A DNA stretch of 10,134 nt from an uncultured Ignavibacteriota bacterium (GTDB lineage: Bacteria; Bacteroidota; Ignavibacteria; UBA10030; UBA8401): the NCBI GenBank assembly GCA_903907305.1, contig CAIVNT010000452.1, positions 1 through 10,134 on the forward strand, read 5' to 3'. The translations under genes and the position numbers were made by a program. Shown here piece by piece: positions 1-7,597 of the stretch (its first letter is position 1; every line of letters begins with the position of its first letter). The notes under the pieces are model-generated. The model saw nothing but the letters and a program-made list of their open reading frames with translations, had not been told where the DNA came from and did not search any database.

Positions 1-1465
1 ATTCTTCCAGTGTGCGGAGCTTCTCTTTATCCGGCAGATCATGGATGCGGTAGACGAACGGAAGTATCTCCCCTTCCTTCTGCAGTGTTTCGATATGTTT
101 CGCAACCGTCTGATTCGCCAGGAGCATGCACTCTTCCACCAACTGATTGCTCTTTAACCGTTTCTTGATGAAGATATCTACCGGCTTTCCCTTCTCATCG
201 TATTTGAACTTCGCTTCCGGTGAATCGAAATCGATGCTGCCGTTCTTCATTCTGGTCTTCCGTAATATTTTTGCGGCGGACCAGAGATCGTTCAGTTCTT
301 CGGTATACTCTCCTTTTTTTGTATCAAGGATCGTTTCGACTTCTTCATAGGTGAACCGGCGTTTCGAGTTGATCACACTTCGAGCAAATTCGTATTTCCG
401 TACGCGTCCTTTGTCCGTCACATGCATGAACACGGAATATGTGAGCCGGTCCTTATTCGGCACGAGGCTGCAGATATTGTTGGATAATTTTTCCGGCAGC
501 ATCGGTATCACTTGGTTCGCAAGATAGACGCTCGTTCCGCGGATAAATGCTTCCTTGTCCAGAATGCTTCCTTCAGTCACATACGCGCTGACATCCGCGA
601 TATGCACACCAATGCGGTATGAGCCTCCTTCAAGACGTTCAATGGAAAGAGCATCGTCAAAATCCTTCGCATCATGCGGATCGATCGTCAAAACGGCAAC
701 GTTGCGAAGGTCAAGACGCTTTTCGAGTTCCGCTTTCGGGATCTCGGCAGGGATAGCAGCCGCAGCCGCTTCCACTTCTTTCGGGAATGATGTGGGAAGA
801 TGATGTGCTTGGATAACGGAACGGAGTTCAACAAACGGATCGCCGGCCGCTCCGAGCGTAGAAATGATTTTCCCTTCGGGATTTTTGAACGGATCGTCCC
901 ACTCCATCAACTCCACAATTACTTTATCCCCGTTTTCGGCACCGTTCAAATGTTCGGGAGCAATATAGAAATCCCGCTGCACGGTCGCATCATCCGGCAG
1001 AACAAAATAAAAGCTCTTACTCTTCTGAAGCGTCCCGCCGAATTCCGTATGCTTCCGTGTGATAATGCTCAGCACTTCGCCCGTACTGACGACAGGTTCG
1101 TTTTTTTTCGTCTTCGTGGAAATGAATGCGGAAACTTCAACCACATCACCATTGAAAGCCGTGAAGAGAGACTGCTTATTAATCAGGATCTCACCCCGGT
1201 CAGTTGTAACGACACCGTTGCCGCGTTTATCCACTTTCAACGTTCCCTGCAACCGGTTGGACGATGCTGCTACATGGTATCCTCTGTTCTTCGTCCACCG
1301 CAGCACCCCTTTCTCCACCATGGAATGCAGCACTGCCCGCAGTTCCTGAAATTCACGGTCTCCTTCCATCCGGAATATCCGGCGGAGCTGGCGGGATTTG
1401 AATCCCTCTTTGTTTCGTTTGGAAAGGTACGCTAATATCTCTTCACGCAGCTGTTGGGTTGTCAT
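1..1465 (-). CDS. rnr: Ribonuclease R, 3' part cut off by the window edge
   Basis: RNase R is a processive 3'-to-5' hydrolytic exoribonuclease that degrades structured RNA and acts in RNA quality control. The first 488 codons are visible, starting at ATG 1465, and the frame is still open at base 1. Residues 1-70 form a winged-helix-like N-terminal domain (MTTQQLREEILAYL...). Residues about 72-245 cover the two cold-shock-like RNA-binding domains. The RNB catalytic domain begins near residue 250. The motif IDPHDAKDFDDA gives D262, D268, D270 and D271, with the same spacing as the four metal-binding aspartates D272, D278, D280 and D281 of E. coli RNase R. The later RNB motif LVEECMLLANQ is also present. 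The rest of RNB and any S1 domain lie outside the window. The start is 8 nt after the TamB-family stop with no visible Shine-Dalgarno site, so translation probably depends on coupling. It is the last visible gene of the four-gene unit. Identity is very likely; RNase II is less likely because of the N-terminal helix domain. Confidence 0.95.
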   Translation of the reverse strand, partial: MTTQQLREEILAYLSKRNKEGFKSRQLRRIFRMEGDREFQELRAVLHSMVEKGVLRWTKNRGYHVAASSNRLQGTLKVDKRGNGVVTTDRGEILINKQSLFTAFNGDVVEVSAFISTKTKKNEPVVSTGEVLSIITRKHTEFGGTLQKSKSFYFVLPDDATVQRDFYIAPEHLNGAENGDKVIVELMEWDDPFKNPEGKIISTLGAAGDPFVELRSVIQAHHLPTSFPKEVEAAAAAIPAEIPKAELEKRLDLRNVAVLTIDPHDAKDFDDALSIERLEGGSYRIGVHIADVSAYVTEGSILDKEAFIRGTSVYLANQVIPMLPEKLSNNICSLVPNKDRLTYSVFMHVTDKGRVRKYEFARSVINSKRRFTYEEVETILDTKKGEYTEELNDLWSAAKILRKTRMKNGSIDFDSPEAKFKYDEKGKPVDIFIKKRLKSNQLVEECMLLANQTVAKHIETLQKEGEILPFVYRIHDLPDKEKLRTLEE

Positions 1466-1473
1466 GGTATTGG

Positions 1474-4400
1474 TTAAAAGGAAAAGCGATAGAAAAGGCG
1501 CGCACCAAGAATGGCGCGTGCTTGGACTGAATAATCGTAGTTCTCTGTTTTGCGTTCGACTTCAAGCATAAAATTTCGGTTCTGTTTTCCGAGCACAGGC
1601 CACTGCACGCTCAAATTGGCATTATTGATATCGTTAAAGACCTTGCCGCCGACATTGACAACGGCACTCATAAATTCCCCTGTAATATTGATATCCGTTG
1701 TGGTGGTGACACTGCGCAGTTCCACCCGCTTCACGAACGGAATGTTATTCTCTTTGATAAAATCCATCACCACACCGGAGAGTAAACTGTTAATGAATGT
1801 TCCGCCGACCGCTTCGGTGAGCTGATTACCGATCTTGTTCCGGTCGACCATAGAGAGTTCCTCACGGAACTGTCCGGATTTGCTTGGAGACGAGGTAAGC
1901 AAAAATGCGATCGCATCATTCTCAACGTCACCCTGCCGGGGAATTTCTCTGCCGCTCTTATCTATGGTCGCAAGACCGATCTTCAGATTCGGCTTCAAGC
2001 GGTTTCCGGTGATCTCCAGCGACACAACGACGTTCTCAAGATCGTTCGGATCTTTACAGTCTCCCGTAGTAACATCCGGTTTGGTGCAGTGCGTTCCCTG
2101 ATATTTTGCGATGATATTCAGCTGCGGATTTTGAGGATTACCGACGAACGTAAGCGAACCGGTCGCTTTGAATTCTTTATAGAACTTATAGTTTGAACCG
2201 TCGCCGACATTGATCGTCCCGGTCAATTGCTGGCTGACCTCATCTTTTTTCAGGACCATCTTTCCGTTCAGTTTGGCGAACAGTTCTTCATACGCCGTTA
2301 TTTCCTGATTGAACACCATGCGGATAGAGACATCACCTTCCGTCTGGATCGTCAGCTCATAGCCGAATCCATCCATGAACGATCGTTCCGCCGTGCGAGG
2401 GCGTATGGAAGGAGTGAACACCTGAGCAATGGCGCGGAAGATCGCAGTGTCGATCACGGTACTAGCTGTATCATTCACATACGTCACTTCATCGAACCGG
2501 ACATTGCTGAACGAAACGGACTGCTGTGTCGGCGGAAATGTGATCGATGCTTCCTGCACAAGCACGTCGCCGATCACACGCGATCGTTCAAATGTTCCGA
2601 GGAATTTCAATCCATTCTTTCCTGTTCGTGTCACCAGTCGACCGTAGAATGATTTATTCTCACGCTGTGAAGCTTCGTTCAGCACCAGCAGTTCACCGTT
2701 CATCGTCAGATAATACTCGTGCGGAGCAAATCCTTTCATCGCGATGTACCCTCCAACGGTCATTCCTCCCTCTGCATAATCTTGCTGATGATTCGAAATT
2801 TTCAGATCGGGAAAGGTCATTCGCTGGCTGTCCAGCGCAATACTGCCGGCAAGCTGATATTCGATACCGGACATTTCCAAACGGAAGGAACCATCATTCA
2901 CGTGAACACTGCCGACCATGAACGGATCCTTTAATGAACCGGTGATGGTGATCTTTCCATCCACCGAACCGCTCAACCGGTCGATCTCAGGGATGAAGAT
3001 ATCAAAAAGTCCCACAGGAAGATTTTGCGCAACAATACCCAGATCCATACCCGGAATATCGGTCCGCTCTTCTCTCGGCAGAAAGCTCAGATCGATCGGA
3101 ATTATCCCTTTTATATTGAATGTTTTGATGGAATCAGAACTCTGCTCGTTGTTCAGCGCAATAGTGATTCCGGCTTTTTTTTTGGCATATTTCAACATAG
3201 CCGTCAGGTTCCCAAATTCGCTGTTCCGATACGATATTCCGGTGCCTGCCATTTCGGCATCGATAAGAGGACTCTCTGCTGTACCGCCGATCTTCACGGC
3301 CGCGTCCACAGTCCCGCCCAACGCAAAGACCTGTTCCCGGAATTCGGGTGAGGTATTCACAAAGAAAAGATCGGACATGGAGAATTTTTTGATGGAAGCA
3401 TTCAGTGAGATCATTCCGCCAAAGTCATACTTTCCTTTCACTACAAACTTTGATTCTCCGCGGATGAACGTTGATGAATCGATCACAATGCCGTCCCGTG
3501 TCTCGGTGACCGCGAACGGTGTCGCATTGCTGAGTGAAAATCCCTGATACTTTGCTTCAAATCTGTTGAGCGTGAACCTGTTCCGAAGATCGGAAACTTC
3601 GATATCACCTTCCATCACCGCACTGATGGTGGTATCAATATCCGTTGTCGCGGCAAAGACCCCTTTTTGCTTGTTGAAATCAAGATCCAGTTTCATCAGC
3701 CGGAACGCTGTCTCATTCACCTTCATCTCATCCGCTGTGTAGGCCAGATTGATCTTCAACGGATCGGCGTTGGTGATCAAATTTTCCAGCGAAATATTCT
3801 CTAGCGTATATCGCAAACTCGCATTATGGAGCCGAATGTATGCATTTGTGTCGGCATAACTTCCCGTCGTGATCCGGATCGATCCTGAAGAGGATGCTGT
3901 CAGAGTGTCGCTATACATTGTTCCGGTGGCAGAACCGACCACATCCAATTCCGGGAAACGGAAGAAGACGGAGATCGGTTTCAGGTTTTTCAGATGCAGA
4001 TCGTAAGCGATCGAACTGTTGTGCAAAGGGAACGTCTGTTTTCCATTATATGCACCGCTGTCCCCCGCCATGCTTGTATCCACGATCCCCCGTTGATATT
4101 TGTACGTCCTCAACAGTCCCGCAACATGCGTTTGGATACCGCTGACAACATCGGCAAACGTAAATCTTCCTTTTACTTCTCCGTCAACGATCGGCGACCG
4201 AACGATCAAATGATCACCGTTTGTCGTGTCCTTCAGCCATTGCATCACAATTGACGCACTGTCAAATCCTTGGCCCCGGAACGATGAATGCAGAAGGCCG
4301 ATCTTTGTATCGGACATATTATCGAATAACGTCAATCCTTTACCGCTCCGCTCCATGTCGAACGAAAGATTGGAAGTGTAATACTCATCCTGTAAGATAG

Positions 4401-5985
4401 GAGCAAGATTCAGTCCCCGCACTTTCGCGGTGAGCGCATACCGCGGTGCATCAACATCCGAAAAATCGAGGGCGGTATTTGCGTTGATGCTGCCGTCCCG
4501 CGATTGAACTGAGATCTCACCGGTGATCTTCCGGTCATCCGCTTTCATCGATAACAATGCGGTATTCAGCGGTATATTCCGGAACATGGAAGAATCGATC
4601 TGCACGGTCGCTTCCGCCTTCAATTTATCCATCGAAACGCCTTCACCCTCAATAAAGACCTTCGTATTCAGCCGCGAAGTGAGTTCATTGGTGGCGAAGA
4701 TTTTCTCGAGATTGACATCGGTCCCGGCAAAGATCCCTTTGTAATGGATATTCTCCTCGGTAATGACCATTTGTCCGTCCACAGTCACTGTTCCGGCGGC
4801 AGATTTTATTTTGGAGATGGCAAGAAAATCCAACGGCTTGCCGACAAATTGAAAGTCTACCGTTACCGGACCAACCGACGCATAATCCGGGATCTTATAT
4901 GAAGGCATCAACAACGGAAGATCGGACGGATCGATGATGCTTTGTGTGGAGACAATATTGAGTCTCAATTCTTTTGGATCATAGATGTTGGTGATCGAAC
5001 CGGTCAGCACGATGGAAGAACTTCCAACGGCTGCATTCAGACTTCTCACGGAAAGATTCTCAAAATTGCCTTCCATTTCTCCGTTGAAATGAACATCTCC
5101 GTTCAGAAATTTCAGCGAAGGAATGAAGATGTGCATATCCCTCGATCGTATGTTGGAAGGAAGGATCGAAAGTGAAACATGTCCCGTCCGCAGATCGGAT
5201 ATGGAACTGATTTTGAACGCATCCACGTTTTCGAGTGATACCGTTGCGGCGATACGGGAAACAGGGGTAACAATGGTGAGACCGGTGATGGAACTCTTTT
5301 GTTTGGTATGGCGAAAGATGCCCGAAAGATTGTTCAGTGTGAACTGTTCTTGCGCCGCCGTGCAAGAAATGCGGTTGACTGTGATATCCATGGAACGCTC
5401 GGAATACATTCCCTGTAGGTCGATCTGGAGCGATTCGAGCTTCATATTCGCATAGTTCATACTCCGAACGCCGCTGTCCGCCGCGAAGATTCGATCGTAT
5501 TCACCGGTGGAATCCATCAAGTGGAATGTGCCGTTGATGATTTTCAACCGTGCGGCTGAGACGACCAAGGATGACTCAGTGGTATCCTTCGGAGAATTGC
5601 TCTTCGACAGATGTGATACATTCCACTCCCCATTCTTTCCTCGGATAAGATGGACGGAAGGATTGACAAGTGTGAGTGAATCGATCGAGATATGATTATT
5701 CAGAAGATCGAAGAGATTATACCGCACGGAAAGCTTTCCCGCTTCAACGAACGGTGCACCGTTAACATACATCATCACCGTATCGACCGTGAATCCGTTC
5801 ACAAGACTGCCGTTGATCTCACCGATGTAGATATCCGCATTGATCTCCTTTTCCAGGAATGTATACAACGTGGATCTGAGCGTAGCGCGAAACATGGGGG
5901 TTTGTGTGAAGACCGCGGCACCGGCAATCATCAGAACGAATGCAAGAAGAGAGTACTTCAGTATTTTTGATGCCCGTGGTGTCAT
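1474..5985 (-). CDS. TamB/AsmA-family translocation and assembly protein (DUF490)
   Basis: This 1503-residue envelope protein belongs to the TamB branch of the AsmA-like bridge proteins. These are anchored in the inner membrane and span the periplasm as a beta-rich groove; known members help outer-membrane protein assembly and carry phospholipids to the outer membrane. Residues about 9-26 are one hydrophobic signal anchor (ILKYSLLAFVLMIAGAAVF). Residues about 48-112 match the family's N-terminal pattern (IGEINGSLVNGFTVDTV, then LSVRYNLFDLL and IDSLTLVNPSVHLI). A long series of alternating beta-strand segments follows. The last 450 or so residues resemble the TamB C-terminal domain, including NPQNPQLNIIAKY, the DAIAFLL segment and an aromatic end, RLFYRFSF. 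It is longer than E. coli TamB (about 1260). A TTG lies one codon upstream at 5988, but ATG 5985 is preferred. The start is 6 nt after the hldC stop and lacks a clear Shine-Dalgarno site. No TamA/BamA-type partner is visible. C1300 and C1310 bracket a polar loop. Family assignment is confident; the cargo is unknown. Confidence 0.88.
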   Translation of the reverse strand: MTPRASKILKYSLLAFVLMIAGAAVFTQTPMFRATLRSTLYTFLEKEINADIYIGEINGSLVNGFTVDTVMMYVNGAPFVEAGKLSVRYNLFDLLNNHISIDSLTLVNPSVHLIRGKNGEWNVSHLSKSNSPKDTTESSLVVSAARLKIINGTFHLMDSTGEYDRIFAADSGVRSMNYANMKLESLQIDLQGMYSERSMDITVNRISCTAAQEQFTLNNLSGIFRHTKQKSSITGLTIVTPVSRIAATVSLENVDAFKISSISDLRTGHVSLSILPSNIRSRDMHIFIPSLKFLNGDVHFNGEMEGNFENLSVRSLNAAVGSSSIVLTGSITNIYDPKELRLNIVSTQSIIDPSDLPLLMPSYKIPDYASVGPVTVDFQFVGKPLDFLAISKIKSAAGTVTVDGQMVITEENIHYKGIFAGTDVNLEKIFATNELTSRLNTKVFIEGEGVSMDKLKAEATVQIDSSMFRNIPLNTALLSMKADDRKITGEISVQSRDGSINANTALDFSDVDAPRYALTAKVRGLNLAPILQDEYYTSNLSFDMERSGKGLTLFDNMSDTKIGLLHSSFRGQGFDSASIVMQWLKDTTNGDHLIVRSPIVDGEVKGRFTFADVVSGIQTHVAGLLRTYKYQRGIVDTSMAGDSGAYNGKQTFPLHNSSIAYDLHLKNLKPISVFFRFPELDVVGSATGTMYSDTLTASSSGSIRITTGSYADTNAYIRLHNASLRYTLENISLENLITNADPLKINLAYTADEMKVNETAFRLMKLDLDFNKQKGVFAATTDIDTTISAVMEGDIEVSDLRNRFTLNRFEAKYQGFSLSNATPFAVTETRDGIVIDSSTFIRGESKFVVKGKYDFGGMISLNASIKKFSMSDLFFVNTSPEFREQVFALGGTVDAAVKIGGTAESPLIDAEMAGTGISYRNSEFGNLTAMLKYAKKKAGITIALNNEQSSDSIKTFNIKGIIPIDLSFLPREERTDIPGMDLGIVAQNLPVGLFDIFIPEIDRLSGSVDGKITITGSLKDPFMVGSVHVNDGSFRLEMSGIEYQLAGSIALDSQRMTFPDLKISNHQQDYAEGGMTVGGYIAMKGFAPHEYYLTMNGELLVLNEASQRENKSFYGRLVTRTGKNGLKFLGTFERSRVIGDVLVQEASITFPPTQQSVSFSNVRFDEVTYVNDTASTVIDTAIFRAIAQVFTPSIRPRTAERSFMDGFGYELTIQTEGDVSIRMVFNQEITAYEELFAKLNGKMVLKKDEVSQQLTGTINVGDGSNYKFYKEFKATGSLTFVGNPQNPQLNIIAKYQGTHCTKPDVTTGDCKDPNDLENVVVSLEITGNRLKPNLKIGLATIDKSGREIPRQGDVENDAIAFLLTSSPSKSGQFREELSMVDRNKIGNQLTEAVGGTFINSLLSGVVMDFIKENNIPFVKRVELRSVTTTTDINITGEFMSAVVNVGGKVFNDINNANLSVQWPVLGKQNRNFMLEVERKTENYDYSVQARAILGARLFYRFSF

Positions 5986-5991
5986 CAATTA

Positions 5992-6471
5992 TTATTTGCC
6001 AAATCGGTTAAGGATCGTATCGACGATCGATGAAGAGGAACGATCCGACACAAATTCGATCGTGCGGACGAAACCTCCCGCAGCATCAACAACATCCCTT
6101 CCGACGATATTGTCCAGTGTATAGTCTGCACCTTTCACCAGCACATCGGGAACGATCAGCGAAATGATATTGAAGGGAGTATCTTCTTCGAACAGACACA
6201 CGGCGTCCACGCTGGCAAGTCCCGCCAGCACAAATGCGCGGTCTTCCTGTCGGACGATCGGCCGCAGATCGCCTTTGATCCGTTTCACCGAGGCATCACT
6301 GTTGAGTCCCACCACAAGAATATCCCCGAGTGCTTTTGCCTTCGACAGATAGTCCACGTGGCCGCGGTGAAGGATGTCGAATACACCGTTCGTAAAGACG
6401 ACCGTTTTTCCTTCTTCTTTCCAGCGGTTCCGCTGAACAAACAATTCGGACTGTGTGTAGACTATTCCCAT
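5992..6471 (-). CDS. hldC: D-glycero-beta-D-manno-heptose 1-phosphate adenylyltransferase (HldC/RfaE2 type)
   Basis: This 159-residue cytosolic nucleotidyltransferase matches the C-terminal domain of E. coli HldE. That domain transfers AMP from ATP to heptose 1-phosphate to make ADP-D-glycero-beta-D-manno-heptose, a precursor of the lipopolysaccharide inner core. The signature TNGVFDILHRGH puts the cytidylyltransferase-type HxGH motif at residues 35-38. Further matches to HldE are GLNSDASVKRIKGDLRP (55-71), FEEDTPF (94-100), LVKGADYTLDNIVG (111-124) and the serine-rich DRSSSSIVD (143-151) near the end. Single-domain length is normal for HldC. Its ATG shares the A of the kinase stop codon (TAATG), which indicates translational coupling. 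A GGAG at 6483-6486 lies 11 nt upstream, slightly far but possibly usable. The neighbouring kinase makes its expected substrate after removal of the 7-phosphate by GmhB, which is not in this window. Glycerol-3-phosphate or FAD-synthase-type relatives share HxGH, but the other HldE-specific stretches and the context favour HldC. Confidence 0.93.
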   Translation of the reverse strand: MGIVYTQSELFVQRNRWKEEGKTVVFTNGVFDILHRGHVDYLSKAKALGDILVVGLNSDASVKRIKGDLRPIVRQEDRAFVLAGLASVDAVCLFEEDTPFNIISLIVPDVLVKGADYTLDNIVGRDVVDAAGGFVRTIEFVSDRSSSSIVDTILNRFGK

Positions 6472-7457
6472 TATAGTTTCTGCTCCAGCACTGTCGCACG
6501 TAACACGGCAGGATCGACCGGAATAATACCCACTTCACCGCAGACGATTCCTCCCGCCATATTGGCAAGCAGTGACGCTTCGGCAACGGTGCTTCCGGAA
6601 GTGAGCATTGCGGTCAATGTTGCGATCACTGTATCTCCGGCACCGGAAACATCCGCAACCGTTCTCGCGAATGTCGGAATATGTGTAATTTCACCGTTCC
6701 GTTCGAACAGACTCATTCCTTTTTCACTGCGGGTCAATAAAATATTTTCAGCATTGAGTTTTTCTAAAAGCGTTTTGCCGGCCGCGATCACATCCTCTTC
6801 CGTCTTTAATTTTCGTCCCAATGCTTCTTCCGTCTCTTTTGTATTCGGCTTGAAGACCGTAACATTCTTGTATTCAAAGAAATGATTGTATTTCGGATCG
6901 ATCGTGATGATCTTTGCATGTTTATTTGCCAGCGCAATGATCTGAACAATCAAATCTTTCGTCACAACCCCTTTATTATAATCCTCGATGATGATACCGT
7001 CGATCGAGTCGATGTTGCATTCCAGCACCTGCATGATCTTTTTCTCGGTTGCCTGATCAACATCCTTCTTCTCTTCGCTGTCGATGCGTACAATATGCTG
7101 CTGATGAGCGATCACGCGGGTCTTCACTGTTGTCGGACGTGAATGATCGAACACGATACCATCCGAAGACGTTTTCTGATGTTCAAGGATCGAGCAAAAT
7201 TCTTTCCCGCTGAAATCGCTGCCGACCACGCCGATCAGAAGCGATTGTGCTCCGAGCGATGTAATATTATGTGCAACGTTTGCCGCTCCGCCCAGTCTGG
7301 ACGATTCACTTTCCACTTCCACCACCGGTACGGGGGCTTCGGGTGAGATCCGTTGAACATTTCCCCAAATATACCGGTCAATCATTACATCACCCACCAC
7401 GGCGATCCGTTTGGTTCTGACGTTTTTGAGCAGTTCTTCAATTCTGTTGGGTGTCAT
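6471..7457 (-). CDS. hldA: D-glycero-beta-D-manno-heptose-7-phosphate kinase (HldA/RfaE1 type, PfkB family)
   Basis: This 328-residue sugar kinase of the ribokinase/PfkB family phosphorylates heptose 7-phosphate at C1, giving the 1,7-bisphosphate for ADP-heptose synthesis. It matches the N-terminal domain of E. coli HldE along its length: VVGDVMIDRYIWG (20-32), RISPEAPVPVVEV (36-48), the substrate-site LGGAANVAHNITSLGA (55-70), EDYNKGV (158-164), KPNTKE (203-208), LLTRSEKGMSL (240-250) and the C-terminal PfkB signature DVSGAGDT (269-276), where D275 is the expected catalytic base. The chosen ATG at 7457 gives the usual N-terminal length. An in-frame ATG at 7484 would add nine residues, but it sits only about 11 nt below the predicted -10 box. 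That would leave almost no leader, so the downstream start is preferred. There is no strong Shine-Dalgarno site for either. It is the first gene of the four-gene unit and overlaps hldC by one base. The kinase and transferase are separate proteins here, unlike the fused HldE. Confidence 0.93.
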   Translation of the reverse strand: MTPNRIEELLKNVRTKRIAVVGDVMIDRYIWGNVQRISPEAPVPVVEVESESSRLGGAANVAHNITSLGAQSLLIGVVGSDFSGKEFCSILEHQKTSSDGIVFDHSRPTTVKTRVIAHQQHIVRIDSEEKKDVDQATEKKIMQVLECNIDSIDGIIIEDYNKGVVTKDLIVQIIALANKHAKIITIDPKYNHFFEYKNVTVFKPNTKETEEALGRKLKTEEDVIAAGKTLLEKLNAENILLTRSEKGMSLFERNGEITHIPTFARTVADVSGAGDTVIATLTAMLTSGSTVAEASLLANMAGGIVCGEVGIIPVDPAVLRATVLEQKL

Positions 7458-7494
7458 CAGTTCAACTCGTTCTAAAATGTGCATTTATAATAAG

Positions 7495-7523
7495 AATATA
7501 GCCAATAAACCACGGAGTATCAA
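7495..7523 (-). promoter_or_regulatory. Predicted promoter of the hldA-hldC-TamB-rnr unit
   Basis: On the minus strand TTGATA (7518-7523) is followed by exactly 17 bp and then TATATT (7495-7500). Each hexamer matches the sigma70 consensus at five of six positions. Transcription would begin near 7488, some 30 nt before the hldA ATG at 7457. The -10 region also partly resembles the Bacteroidota TAnnTTTG element (TATATTCT), so the exact element used by the native sigma factor is uncertain. The position just below the terminator of the previous gene supports a real transcription start. This is a prediction from sequence only. Confidence 0.6.
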
Positions 7524-7546
7524 TTTTGACGAGTTCCTTTAAAACA

Positions 7547-7575
7547 CAAAATCCCGCATATTCTGCGGGATTTTG
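7547..7575 (-). terminator. Intrinsic terminator after the T9SS-cargo gene
   Basis: A perfect 12-bp inverted repeat (CAAAATCCCGCA at 7547-7558 and its complement at 7564-7575) encloses a 5-nt loop. Read on the minus strand the hairpin has a GC core (CCCGC/GCGGG) flanked by an A/U-rich stem base, and it is followed by a T-rich tail (TGTTTT). It starts 22 nt after the stop codon at 7598. It should end the exported-protein unit and insulate it from the hldA promoter just downstream. Confidence 0.85.
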
Positions 7576-7597
7576 CGAAAAACAAACAGGATGGATC

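Noticed and set aside
800..1435. A 211-codon plus-strand open frame
   Set aside because: It lies wholly opposite the rnr coding sequence, whose translation matches RNase R motif by motif. The plus-strand product has no recognisable domain and no ribosome binding site.
2227..3547. Several plus-strand open frames of 70-209 codons (for example 2227-2652 and 2918-3547)
   Set aside because: All are opposite the TamB-family gene. Their translations are rich in Arg, Ser, Phe and Pro without domain patterns, as expected of antisense shadows.
5060..5365. A 101-codon minus-strand frame overlapping the TamB-family gene
   Set aside because: It is out of frame inside a continuous gene and gives a His/Arg-rich product with no family resemblance; the in-frame reading is uninterrupted.
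7547..7575. Inverted repeat as an attachment site, operator or mobile-element end
   Set aside because: It occurs once, has a terminator-like GC core with a T-rich tail on the minus strand, and sits just after a stop codon. No integrase or transposase is nearby.
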